Shown here one piece after another: positions 51,141 through 59,420 of a stretch of DNA of 64,000 nt; within the stretch, counting starts at the first letter, position 1, and each line of letters opens with the position of its first letter. The notes under the pieces were generated by a model. It made no database searches, was not told the DNA's origin, and saw nothing but the letters and a program-made list of their open reading frames with translations. The DNA is from Phototrophicus methaneseepsis (GTDB taxonomy: Bacteria > Chloroflexota > Anaerolineae > Aggregatilineales > Phototrophicaceae). The DNA lies in contig NZ_CP062983.1 of NCBI RefSeq assembly GCF_015500095.1, forward strand, positions 3,720,001 to 3,784,000, given 5' to 3'. A program made the position numbers and the translations under genes.

Positions 51141-52319
51141 TTAGTCGTTCAGCCCATGCTTCAGTTTGCGAGAGGCGACACTTGTCGAGGCTCTCGCACG
51201 TAATTGGGTTGGCAGTAGCACAACACGTGGTGGCCCACTGTAGCAACCCTCGATGCGTTCAATAAGTAATTTGGCCGCTTGCTGGCCAATCGCGAAGTAA
51301 TCTTGTGCAACGGTTGTTAGCGGTGTTGGTAAATAAGAAACAATATCAATATCATCGAACCCAACAACTGAAAGGTCGTCAGGGATGCGAAGTCCAATCC
51401 GATTCGCAGCCTTAGAAGCCAGCAGCGCGACATTATCATTAATCGCGAATATCGCCGTTGCTTCTTGCTGATGCTGCTTTAAAAGTTCAGCAATATCTCC
51501 TACGACCTGGAGATCACTGCCACTATGAGCGTTAAGCACTGCCTCGAAGTGAATTTCTTCATCAGGCTCGCCAAATAGCCAGGGATCATAAGGCTCCAAA
51601 CCAGCATCACGCATCGCATCTTGATAACCACGATAACGATCTGCAATAGGGAGCAGTTCCATAATCCGACAGCTCAAAAAGCCAATGTGCTCATGGCCTA
51701 GCTCAATCAAATGCTGGACGGCACTATAGCCCCCAGCATAATTATCGCTGGCAACGTAATCACACACCACATTATTGAATGTCCGATCCATGACCGTGAT
51801 CGGTGGCAGATGATTCTCGACCATTTCAGCCAGATATTCTGAATGGCAGCTTGCGACACTAGGCCACAAAAGCACACCCATCACATCATCATGCTGAATT
51901 TGCTCTAAGAGCCTGCGCTCTTCCGCGACATTGGAAGCTGAATTGCAAAAGAAGACTGGATACCCCGCCGCACGTGCAATACCCTCTGCCCCACTCAACA
52001 ATTGGCGTTGCATAGGACGTTCAAAATCTGTAACCATGAAGGCAATCGGGCGATTGCTGTTGCTGCGCTCACGCAATTGAGTGACGAACGTGCCACGGCC
52101 TGGCATGCGTTCGATCAACCCTTCCATCTCCATCGTGCGAAGCGCATGACGGATGGTACTACGACTGATCCTCAATCGTTTCTGAAGTTCTGTTTCTGAA
52201 GGAAGCCGAAAACCAGCAGGCCAACGCTTAGAAAGTATAAGATGCCTGATCTGATTCGTCAGCTGCTCATGGAGCGGGATAACGCTCTCATGGGAGATTT
52301 TTATGTCTAAATGGCCCAT
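51141..52319 (-). CDS. GntR-LacI hybrid transcriptional regulator (AraR-like)
   Basis: 392 residues from the ATG at 52319; no strong ribosome site at any start. Residues 8-75 are a GntR winged helix (PLHEQLTNQIRHLILSKRW, then LPSETELQKRLRISRSTIRHAL, given as its two ends, and GRGTFV). Residues about 90-380 are a LacI/PBP1-like sugar-binding domain (AFMVTDFERPMQRQLL, VMDRTFNNVVCDYVASDN, GHEHIGFLS, DDLSVVGFDDIDIVSYL, PLTTVAQDY). This is the AraR architecture, normally a repressor released by a sugar. It lies directly upstream of the importer and alpha-mannosidase genes and likely answers to mannose or a mannoside. Confidence 0.92.
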   Translation of the reverse strand: MGHLDIKISHESVIPLHEQLTNQIRHLILSKRWPAGFRLPSETELQKRLRISRSTIRHALRTMEMEGLIERMPGRGTFVTQLRERSNSNRPIAFMVTDFERPMQRQLLSGAEGIARAAGYPVFFCNSASNVAEERRLLEQIQHDDVMGVLLWPSVASCHSEYLAEMVENHLPPITVMDRTFNNVVCDYVASDNYAGGYSAVQHLIELGHEHIGFLSCRIMELLPIADRYRGYQDAMRDAGLEPYDPWLFGEPDEEIHFEAVLNAHSGSDLQVVGDIAELLKQHQQEATAIFAINDNVALLASKAANRIGLRIPDDLSVVGFDDIDIVSYLPTPLTTVAQDYFAIGQQAAKLLIERIEGCYSGPPRVVLLPTQLRARASTSVASRKLKHGLND

Positions 52320-52840
52320 AAACAAGAATCTCAAACAGAAAAATAAGTCAGAATATTTATTGAAGATAGTTTGTTCGTACCTGTACCTACAATTCCGAAC
52401 TTAACGTAATTATAAAGGCCTGTCAAGGAAATAAATGATTTTGTTGACAATAATGAAACAAATATACGTATAAGCTGGCAATATCTGCCATCTATTGAGT
52501 TATTTTATACGAAGTGGTTGCTATTAGCGACTTTTTCATTCCATGACGCATAATGATAAATGCGATCTGGATTGTAGGTAGACCTCTCATTTTTCTTACT
52601 CCATTATAAGGCCGGCCATAGTGCGGCGCTGTATCACTACCATGGCTCCTTGTGCATATAGAATAAAATACATTCATGCAGACAATACCCCAACTGCAGG
52701 CAGTTCCCGCAACTTGGGATGTGCCTATTGGCAAGTCCACATTGAATCACTCATCAGACCCAGCGTCTCGGCTGAAGTGCTCGATTGATTCGCACATGGT
52801 GAAACGTTGAAAGTCCATCTTGATATAACCTTGTTTCGAA
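52320..52840. promoter_or_regulatory. Intergenic region upstream of the GntR-LacI regulator
   Basis: About 520 bp without a supported gene. TATACGTATA (52463-52472) is a perfect palindrome close to the GTACGTAC core of known AraR operators and is a candidate autoregulatory site. TTGACA occurs on both strands (52444-52449 plus; near 52430 minus), the latter facing the regulator gene. No terminator was found between the DUF389 stop and this region. Confidence 0.4.
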
Positions 52841-54118
52841 TCATGCAGGTGGCTCAAGCACACTAATATCGATAAGCGGCGTCACATGATAGCCTTCTTC
52901 AGCAATACGAGCCTGAATAGATTGCCGAAGTTGCGACTGAATTGCATCGTCTGATTGTGTTGTATTTTCAGAAGGTTGAACGTACAACACAATCAGCAAA
53001 GAATTCTGCCCCTGAATATCCGTTCGCGTAAAGCGCGTTTGCATTTCGATCAAGTTTGCGTCGGTATAGTCGTCAAACACATCACGAATGTCATTTGCAA
53101 CTTCTTGGGCGACAGAAGCACGCTGTAACTTCGGAGGGTCCGTTCGCTGCCACAGTAGTAAACCCGCAAGTGCAACCACTGTAACAACCATCCCTACCGG
53201 GAACAGCCATCGTTTACCACGCTCATAATGCCCCCCTCTAGCCTTTAAGTCGTTTAAGCGCAAGACGATAGTGCCTGATAAATTAATGGCGACGAGCTGT
53301 AGCAATACCACAAAAATCGAAGTGCGGACCAGATCCCATTCACCAAGCACGATACCAATGCCGATCAGATCAACAGGCGGGCCCAACGACGCAGCGACCA
53401 ATAAGCCAGAAACAGTCCCTGAAACAAGGCTGCTGCTACTTGACTGAATCAAGCTCAGTGCCCCACCAACCCCTACAACCAGCGGAATCAGAACCGCTAG
53501 TTCAGAGATTTGGCTCATACTATCCATCTGCTGCGTGATAATGTTCAGCCCGATGAGGATTGAAAGTGCCGCACTGACAACGACCATTGCCAGAATAGCA
53601 ACAACATACCGCGTCAAACTGTGACGCATGAGCATAATGTCCCCGCGTGCAATAGAAATCGCGAGGTTCATCGCAGGACCAGCCAGTGGCGAAACGAGCA
53701 TACCAGCAATCAGCAGCACCACAGAATTAATATAGAGCCCAAGCCAGATAAGTAACCCCCCGGCGACCGCATAACCCAGGAAGCCCTTCCAGGAGCCAAT
53801 GCTCTGTAAGCCACTTAAGAACACCTCAATCGGGCTGAGCAGATCAATATCCGTGACCTGGTCTGGTATCTGCGCGGTATCCAGTCGAAAGGAATAGACG
53901 CCTGTGGGGACTAATGTCACGCTTGTATCCGGGAAGCGATTAAGGTCCTCAAATAAGCCTTCAATTTTTCGATTCGACACATTCGCGATAAACATCTGCG
54001 TTGGGCCGACTTTCCCTTCTGCATCAACCTGCGTCAGATTGATGGGTTCATATGATTCGATTGTCTGTTTGGCCTCATTGCTGTGTTCACGAGGCACCTG
54101 AATAAAAATCTGTCTCAT
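52841..54118 (-). CDS. DUF389 family membrane protein
   Basis: 425 residues. An N-terminal soluble alpha/beta domain (about 1-100, RQIFIQVPREHSNEAKQTI) is followed by six or seven helices with DUF389 hallmarks (SVVLLIAGMLVSPLAGPAMN, SLGPPVDLIGIGIVLGEW) and a soluble C-terminal domain (about 340-425). This is the second DUF389 protein in the window, and it lacks the Usp domains of the first. Its biochemical role is unknown. It is the last gene of the run starting with the VKOR-like gene, but a terminator upstream of it (54142-54169) makes it partly independent. Confidence 0.85.
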   Translation of the reverse strand: MRQIFIQVPREHSNEAKQTIESYEPINLTQVDAEGKVGPTQMFIANVSNRKIEGLFEDLNRFPDTSVTLVPTGVYSFRLDTAQIPDQVTDIDLLSPIEVFLSGLQSIGSWKGFLGYAVAGGLLIWLGLYINSVVLLIAGMLVSPLAGPAMNLAISIARGDIMLMRHSLTRYVVAILAMVVVSAALSILIGLNIITQQMDSMSQISELAVLIPLVVGVGGALSLIQSSSSSLVSGTVSGLLVAASLGPPVDLIGIGIVLGEWDLVRTSIFVVLLQLVAINLSGTIVLRLNDLKARGGHYERGKRWLFPVGMVVTVVALAGLLLWQRTDPPKLQRASVAQEVANDIRDVFDDYTDANLIEMQTRFTRTDIQGQNSLLIVLYVQPSENTTQSDDAIQSQLRQSIQARIAEEGYHVTPLIDISVLEPPA

Positions 54119-54141
54119 GACGATTTCACCTTTGGGCTATA

Positions 54142-54169
54142 TAAAAAAATCCCCTTTTTATAAGGGGAT
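54142..54169 (-). terminator. Intrinsic terminator after the P19-like gene
   Basis: On the minus strand ATCCCCTT and AAGGGGAT form an 8-bp stem with a 5-nt loop followed by TTTTTT. It lies 34 bp after the P19-like stop and 24 bp before the DUF389 start. Confidence 0.88.
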
Positions 54170-54202
54170 CATCAATTGTTCAGAGGTTACCCGGCAACGC
54201 AA

Positions 54203-54754
54203 CTACCCTTGCCCGGTTTCGATTTTTACGCTGTCAAAATCGACTTCGACATCTTCAGCGTATCGTTTGCCATTTTTCTCATCATGACGCGGGAAATCTG
54301 GCGCTTCAACGCGGACGTGCATTTTATAGGTGCCGGATTGCGTCACTTTCCAATTGCGGCCGTAATGATATAGCCACGGATGCCAGACAAACGGTTGTTC
54401 ATGTGTCCCCATTTCCTTGCCATCCGGATCTATCAGTGTGACGTGAACCTTTAAGTTAGGGATAAAGCGATTATCTGCACCATCACGCACAGAAACTTCG
54501 ACATGAACGTTTTCTTCATCGGGCTCGCGCCATTCTAGATTGCCACTTTTCATGTGGTGCATACCCTCAGCCTTTTCAACGGCATAAGCGATGACATAAT
54601 CACCGACACGCTTTTCACCGCCATCGTCGGCAACATCCTTCGCCATATGGTTGAGGGTGCTGACGTAGACGTCACCCTGGGCACGCGCCATATCCAGTTC
54701 ATTATTTTCTGCTTCGTCGGATTTCTTCATTGGTGGTGTTCGATAAGCACTCAT
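54203..54754 (-). CDS. P19/Tp34-like iron-transport-domain protein without signal peptide
   Basis: 183 residues from the ATG at 54754 (GGAGGAG, 6-nt spacer). The second half (about 75-180) resembles the Fe2+-transport P19/Tp34 immunoglobulin-like domain: VHVEVSVRDGADNRFIPNL, VHVTLIDPDGKEMGTHE, HPWLYHYGRNWKVTQSGTY and VRVEAPDFPRHDEKNGKRY. Metal ligands in P19 proteins are Met, His and Glu residues; HHM (about 68-70) and the His residues in HPWLYHYG are candidates. Known members are periplasmic, yet no signal peptide is present here. It may be a cytoplasmic metal-binding stress protein. It lies 65 bp downstream of the TreS-like gene. Confidence 0.6.
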   Translation of the reverse strand: MSAYRTPPMKKSDEAENNELDMARAQGDVYVSTLNHMAKDVADDGGEKRVGDYVIAYAVEKAEGMHHMKSGNLEWREPDEENVHVEVSVRDGADNRFIPNLKVHVTLIDPDGKEMGTHEQPFVWHPWLYHYGRNWKVTQSGTYKMHVRVEAPDFPRHDEKNGKRYAEDVEVDFDSVKIETGQG

Positions 54755-54819
54755 GGTTATCTCCTCCAATTACCTTATATTGATCGTTTTATAGATGTTG
54801 ATTGCCGAATATAAGACGG

Positions 54820-56469
54820 CTATTTGTTCTCTGTGTTGACTCGCCCGTCTTTGCGCACGCGGAACCAGCGGTAACCATATGGCTCCAGCTTGACCTCGTG
54901 TTCACCATCATTATCAACAGGGACGTATTCCTGATCCCCTAACAGATCAACCACGCCATCATCAGGAGAGCCAAAGTCAAGCGTGACCGATGCCTTCTTA
55001 TTGGCGAAATTGTGAATGGCAATCAACGTCTGTCCATCCCATGTGCAGCGATGTGCCAGTGTATGCGCGTCATCCGTCTCAATGAGCTCAAACTCACCTG
55101 CGCCGAACTCAGGGCACTGTCTGCGTACGCTGATCGCTTTTTTCATCCAGGAAAGCAGCGAATCTTCATGGCGCTGCTGCTCAACGACATTCACCTTTTC
55201 ATAGCCATACTCGCCATCATCAATGACCTTACGAACGAGGTCATCAGCAGGCGCGTTAGAAAATCCACCATTATCCTCAGAGGACCATTGCATCGGCGTG
55301 CGCACACTGTTGCGCTCTGGCAAAGACATATCATCACCCATACCGATCTCCTCGCCATAACGAATAATTGGCGTCCCAGGCAGGGTAAAAATCAGGCTAT
55401 GAGCAAGCTCTAGCTGGTGGCGGTTGTTGCTCAGCATCGGCGCCAGACGACGGCGAATGCCACGATTATAGATACGCATCGTCTCTTCAGGAGCGAATTT
55501 GTCGAACACGAATTTCTGTGTTTTATCGTCCAGGCGGCCCAGATCAAGTTCATCATGATTACGCAGGAAGTTGGCCCATTGCCCCATTTCCGGGATTTCT
55601 GGGATTTTCTTGATGCCTTCAATCAAGGGCGTGGCTTCTTCTTTCGCCAAGGCGGCAAACAAATGTTGATTGCCCATGAAGTTGAACAACATGTGCATTT
55701 TATCGCCGTCGCCAAAGTACTCGTCAACGAGGTCCATTTTGACATTGGCTTCTGCTAGCAAGACGGAATCACCCTGTCGCCATGATAAAAACTGACGCAG
55801 ATTCCTGATGTAGTCATATTTGTTATCAAAGGCAACTTTATCGAATTGATCTTGTTCAATCACGAACGGTATCGCATCAACGCGGAACCCAGAGATGCCC
55901 AGCTTCAGCCAGAAGCCCATAATTTTCCGGATTTCTTCCTGAACATCTTTATTGCCAATGTTCAAATCTGGCTGATGTTTATAGAAGCGGTGGAAATAGT
56001 ACTGCCCTGCTTGTTCGTCATACGTCCAGGTGCTCTCTTGCGGCCCAGGGAAGACAACCCCTGCAGGGTCCTCCGGCATCTCATCTTCCCACAAATAGTA
56101 ATCATGATATTTGGAATCTTTGCCCTGACGCGCTTTCTGAAACCAGGGATGATCAATCGAGGTATGGTTAATCACAAGGTCGATAATAACGCGGATACCA
56201 TAGTCGTTGGCTGCATACGTAAAATCCACAAAGTCGCCCAGGGTCCCAAGCCGAGGATCCACACTATAATAGTCCGAAATATCATAGCCATTATCCCGGT
56301 TTGGCGTAGGATAGAATGGGTTCAGCCAGATGCAATTAATACCCAGGCTGGTCAGATACTCCAGTCGATCCGTCAGTCCAGCAAAATCACCGACTCCATC
56401 ACCATTTGAGTCCTGAAATGTTTCGACATCCAATTCATAGATAATGGCATTCTTGTACCACAAACGCAT
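54820..56469 (-). CDS. GH13 alpha-amylase family enzyme, trehalose synthase-like
   Basis: 549 residues. GH13 motifs in order: region I DLVINHTS, region II GFRVDAIPF with the nucleophile Asp, region III VLLAEANV with the acid Glu, and region IV FLRNHDELDL with the stabilising Asp. WYKNAIIYELDVETFQDSNG and GINCIWLNPFYPTPNRDNGYDI fit trehalose synthase (TreS) and related maltose/trehalose transglycosylases (each given in part). The RTPMQW motif is typical of the TreS/oligo-glucosidase group. It probably interconverts maltose and trehalose in the cytoplasm, a stress-protection role that fits the neighbouring genes. No kinase domain is fused. Confidence 0.88.
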   Translation of the reverse strand: MRLWYKNAIIYELDVETFQDSNGDGVGDFAGLTDRLEYLTSLGINCIWLNPFYPTPNRDNGYDISDYYSVDPRLGTLGDFVDFTYAANDYGIRVIIDLVINHTSIDHPWFQKARQGKDSKYHDYYLWEDEMPEDPAGVVFPGPQESTWTYDEQAGQYYFHRFYKHQPDLNIGNKDVQEEIRKIMGFWLKLGISGFRVDAIPFVIEQDQFDKVAFDNKYDYIRNLRQFLSWRQGDSVLLAEANVKMDLVDEYFGDGDKMHMLFNFMGNQHLFAALAKEEATPLIEGIKKIPEIPEMGQWANFLRNHDELDLGRLDDKTQKFVFDKFAPEETMRIYNRGIRRRLAPMLSNNRHQLELAHSLIFTLPGTPIIRYGEEIGMGDDMSLPERNSVRTPMQWSSEDNGGFSNAPADDLVRKVIDDGEYGYEKVNVVEQQRHEDSLLSWMKKAISVRRQCPEFGAGEFELIETDDAHTLAHRCTWDGQTLIAIHNFANKKASVTLDFGSPDDGVVDLLGDQEYVPVDNDGEHEVKLEPYGYRWFRVRKDGRVNTENK

Positions 56470-56524
56470 TCCTTCACCTTTCTTAACCTTACTTCAGAGT
56501 TATGCAATAATGTTATGAACTATG

Positions 56525-57022
56525 TTAGCTCTTATGGTCATTTACAATGTCATAAGTTGGCTGACCCTTGTACAAGTTATCGAACAAGAAGCTCAACCCA
56601 ACACCCCACACAACATGCGCCACAATCATGAGCACATTGCGCTGAGATGGCTTCTCCGTTGCAGGCTCCAAAATGCCTGTCGCGGGTAACCATCCCAGGT
56701 AACTGAACATCCATACACCAATACCGTACAAACTGCCTTTAAGCATATTTGGAAGTGGCAGTTGGTCTACAAACGGATACAAAGCCCCGACACCTGCACC
56801 ATATGAAAAATGTGCGGCCACTGTTGCTGCCAGATGATGCTTATCTTCTACGGCATCCAGATTCATGGCCCGCAGCGTATTTCGTGTGACCTCATGAGGG
56901 GGCAAGGGGCCTTTTTGCCACCAAGGCAACCATCGCCGCATCGCCATCATAGAGATCGTCATCGGCACAGTAGCGATAAGTCCAGCAAACGCCCCTTTTA
57001 TAAACATGTTTTTCCAGGCCAT
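56525..57022 (-). CDS. YagU-like/DUF1440-type membrane protein
   Basis: 165 residues; AGGAGGG and 6-nt spacer before the ATG at 57022. About four helices: FIKGAFAGLIATVPMTISMM, AATVAAHFSYGAGVGALYPF, YGIGVWMFSYLGWLPATGI and LMIVAHVVWGVGLSFLFDNL. The pattern resembles YagU/DUF1440-type inner-membrane proteins linked to acid or general stress. The function is unknown. It stands between the SDR and TreS-like genes in the same orientation with short gaps, so it belongs to the same stress-type operon. Confidence 0.65.
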   Translation of the reverse strand: MAWKNMFIKGAFAGLIATVPMTISMMAMRRWLPWWQKGPLPPHEVTRNTLRAMNLDAVEDKHHLAATVAAHFSYGAGVGALYPFVDQLPLPNMLKGSLYGIGVWMFSYLGWLPATGILEPATEKPSQRNVLMIVAHVVWGVGLSFLFDNLYKGQPTYDIVNDHKS

Positions 57023-57060
57023 GACCTACCCTCCTAAAGCGCGATGAACGCTAAATGCGA

Positions 57061-58071
57061 TTAACGCTTGTTGCGCGCAACGAACGCAGACGCAAATATC
57101 ACAGCGAGACTACCCACCAGCGCCGTTACCAATTCTCGATTTTTCGCAATCCAGAACTGCAAACTGCTGCTCTTTGAGCGATCAACAAATGCACCATGCG
57201 CACCTTGATCACCAGGTACCGTATCCCAGAGATTATTTGGTCGATCTGGATCACGCGACTCAGAAGTCTGCTGAGATTCAAAGCCAGTCCGGCTCAAATA
57301 GTAGTCCACAAAACCCGGCAGCAATTTATTCCCTAAAATGGCCTGCAACGACGACCCACCGACGATGTATTCTCGGCGTGGATGCTCTGCTGCCCAGACA
57401 ATCGCTTCGGCAGCGACTTCCGGCTCAAAAATGGGCGGGACAGGTTGTGCTTTGTTGGGCAAGCGGCTTTTCACCCACCCAAACTGGGGGGTGTTCAAAG
57501 CTGGCATCTGCACCATCGTCACTTTGACGTTACTCTCGTCATGTAACAGTTCAACCCGTAAGGAATCCATGAAGCCTTCGACCGCATGTTTCGCGCCACA
57601 ATAAGCTGATTGCAGCGGGATGCCACGATAAGCCAGTGCAGAGCCAACCTGTACAATGACGCCCTTATCTCTTGGCAGCATTCGCTTTAAAGCGGCCAAA
57701 GTGCCGTATACATAGCCCAGATATGTCACATCCGTAACACGCTTGTATTCCTCAGGTTCCATCTCTTTAACAGGTGAGAATACAGATACCATCGCATTAT
57801 TAACCCAGATATCAATGGGACCAAAAGCCTCTTCCACAGCAGAAGCGGCAGCCTCAACCTGATCCGCATCTGCGACATCGGTTTGGATAACGATAGCTTG
57901 CCCACCCAATTGCTCTACTTCATGTTTCGCGGCTTCCAGACGCTGTACAGAACGCGCCAATAAGCCAATATGGGCACCTTGTTTTGCAAAAGCTCTCGCC
58001 GTTGCGCGGCCCACACCCGCAGAAGCACCTGTAATAACCACAACTTGAGGATGAATCGCCAAATCGCTCAA
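57061..58071 (-). CDS. Short-chain dehydrogenase/reductase with a C-terminal membrane anchor
   Basis: 336 residues from the TTG at 58071, which has an excellent ribosome site (AAGGAG, 6-nt spacer); a TTG at 58128 extends the frame without one. Rossmann motif VVITGASAGVGRATA, NNAMV, the catalytic Ser in VQVGSALAY and YCGAK are complete. After about residue 270 a non-conserved tail leads to a C-terminal hydrophobic helix (LVTALVGSLAVIFASAFVA), which should anchor the enzyme to the membrane. The substrate is unknown. It is tightly linked to the SPW-repeat and VKOR genes upstream. Confidence 0.9.
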   Translation of the reverse strand: MSDLAIHPQVVVITGASAGVGRATARAFAKQGAHIGLLARSVQRLEAAKHEVEQLGGQAIVIQTDVADADQVEAAASAVEEAFGPIDIWVNNAMVSVFSPVKEMEPEEYKRVTDVTYLGYVYGTLAALKRMLPRDKGVIVQVGSALAYRGIPLQSAYCGAKHAVEGFMDSLRVELLHDESNVKVTMVQMPALNTPQFGWVKSRLPNKAQPVPPIFEPEVAAEAIVWAAEHPRREYIVGGSSLQAILGNKLLPGFVDYYLSRTGFESQQTSESRDPDRPNNLWDTVPGDQGAHGAFVDRSKSSSLQFWIAKNRELVTALVGSLAVIFASAFVARNKR

Positions 58072-58136
58072 TTGATTCTCCTTAAACTTGCCAATAGCCT
58101 TGTGTATGATTCGCTGTATATTTTTCAATTAATCGT

Positions 58137-58499
58137 TTAATCATTCGCCCGTTCGGCATGTTCTGGGCGCCATAGGGCCGTCCAACCACCACCAAAATGT
58201 CCTTCGACCTTGCCGCGTATCATCGAAACGCCAATAACCACGACGCCCACAGCAATACTGTTGATCACAGCAGCACCTTCGTATCCCAGTAACAAGGGTG
58301 CAATAATTAACCATGCACCCCAGAAGGCATTCACACGTCGTAACTCGCGTGTTGTTTCCCAAATAGCGATTACTGCAAAAGTCGCAATTAGAGGCCCCAT
58401 GATGCGGTCATTGTTCGCTGCGGGGACGCCATAATCCAGAACAGCAGGCGCTGCCATCAGCCAGATACCCAGGGCTGCATTAATCAATCTAGGCCACAT
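58137..58499 (-). CDS. SPW-repeat membrane protein
   Basis: 120 residues with four helices arranged as two SPW-type units: INAALGIWLMAAPAVLDYG and VNAFWGAWLIIAPLLLGYE each carry the W-L-x-x-A-P core of the SPW repeat. The ATG at 58499 overlaps the VKOR-like stop by 11 bp and has GGAGG 9 nt upstream. The function of SPW proteins is not established. They often sit beside stress and redox membrane genes, as here. Confidence 0.8.
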   Translation of the reverse strand: MWPRLINAALGIWLMAAPAVLDYGVPAANNDRIMGPLIATFAVIAIWETTRELRRVNAFWGAWLIIAPLLLGYEGAAVINSIAVGVVVIGVSMIRGKVEGHFGGGWTALWRPEHAERAND

Positions 58500-59082
58500 C
58501 AGGCGTCACCTCCGGCTGCACAGATGCTGAAACAGGCGCTGTATCCATGCCCCAGAAAGCCCGCCATACCGAGCGATCATCTGTATCATGAACGCGCCGC
58601 AGATACTGTAAACTCGCTAACATCTCATCCATAGCGGGGCCAATCATCAAAACTGAAATTGCTGCTGTTGTGAGGCAAAGCGTGCACCAAGCACCAACGA
58701 CCACGGGTTGCATCATCACAAGACCAATGCTTACGGCCCCGAGCGGCCCAACAGCCAGGCCAAAAATGATGACAATCCATGGCATCGTTCGCCAGCGATC
58801 ACGTCCACCAATAGCGCCGGTTACAACATCAAGTATGTATCCCAGAGCTCCCAGAGCAGCATCCGGTATAGGGAAAGCTTCAGAAATCCCAGACGTCAAA
58901 ACACGCCGTGTGCCATCACCAAAAAAAGGCTCCCACACAGAATCGATGAGGTTAAATTGGAATAACGCCATATAAGCAGCGATGAAAAAACCTATAAGCG
59001 CCAATATAATGATGGGCATTCGTTCTGCCCAAGTAGAGGGGTTATAACTCCATCCAGGGGGACGCAAGTTTTGTGTAGGCAC
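58489..59082 (-). CDS. VKOR-like membrane protein keeping only the CxxC active site
   Basis: 197 residues from a GTG at 59082 with AGGAG close upstream. Four helices and the redox motif GAWCTLCLTTA (about residues 132-142) fit the vitamin K epoxide reductase family, which oxidises DsbA-like thiol partners using a quinone. The outer-loop cysteines of most bacterial VKORs are missing: the usual C-x-x-V-L-S/T-S stretch reads TRRVLTSGISEAF. Electron relay through the loop is therefore not possible in the standard way. No DsbA-like gene is adjacent. It is the first gene of the stress-type run. Confidence 0.8.
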   Translation of the reverse strand: MPTQNLRPPGWSYNPSTWAERMPIIILALIGFFIAAYMALFQFNLIDSVWEPFFGDGTRRVLTSGISEAFPIPDAALGALGYILDVVTGAIGGRDRWRTMPWIVIIFGLAVGPLGAVSIGLVMMQPVVVGAWCTLCLTTAAISVLMIGPAMDEMLASLQYLRRVHDTDDRSVWRAFWGMDTAPVSASVQPEVTPDVA

Positions 59083-59420
59083 GCGCTCCTAAACTTCCTA
59101 CTAACAGCTAAATATGTTGTAATCGTGTGTACCATCGTCAAGTAGTATTTCAGCTGTGCCTAAAAAACATATGAACTCAAACATAAGACAACAAAATATA
59201 AGATGAACAACACATAAGCTGTAGTGTAAAGTGAGGAAATAACGTTAATTATATTTATGTAATAATATATCTATTTGATTAGCACCATGATCGTAAATGC
59301 CTGATAATAATTATTCTGGCAAAATCAAATGACATTCCTCATAACTTTTACACAAATTTGCCCTGAATTCTATTATCCTAGTAAGTAGGTATTGGTATCA
59401 TGTATTGGTAGACAGTCATT
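59083..59420. promoter_or_regulatory. Divergent AT-rich promoter region
   Basis: About 340 bp between the VKOR-like gene (-) and the histidine kinase gene (+). It is notably AT-rich, especially 59160-59300, and holds no supported gene. Promoters for both directions must lie here, but I could not single out one -35/-10 pair with confidence. Confidence 0.4.

Noticed and set aside
52444-52474. Plus-strand TTGACA with TATAAG as a promoter
   Set aside because: The spacer is 19 bp and no plus-strand gene follows. The palindrome inside it fits an operator better.
52492-52740. 82-codon minus-strand frame in the gap upstream of the GntR-LacI gene
   Set aside because: No ribosome site, no conserved pattern, and a mixed composition unlike the neighbouring proteins.
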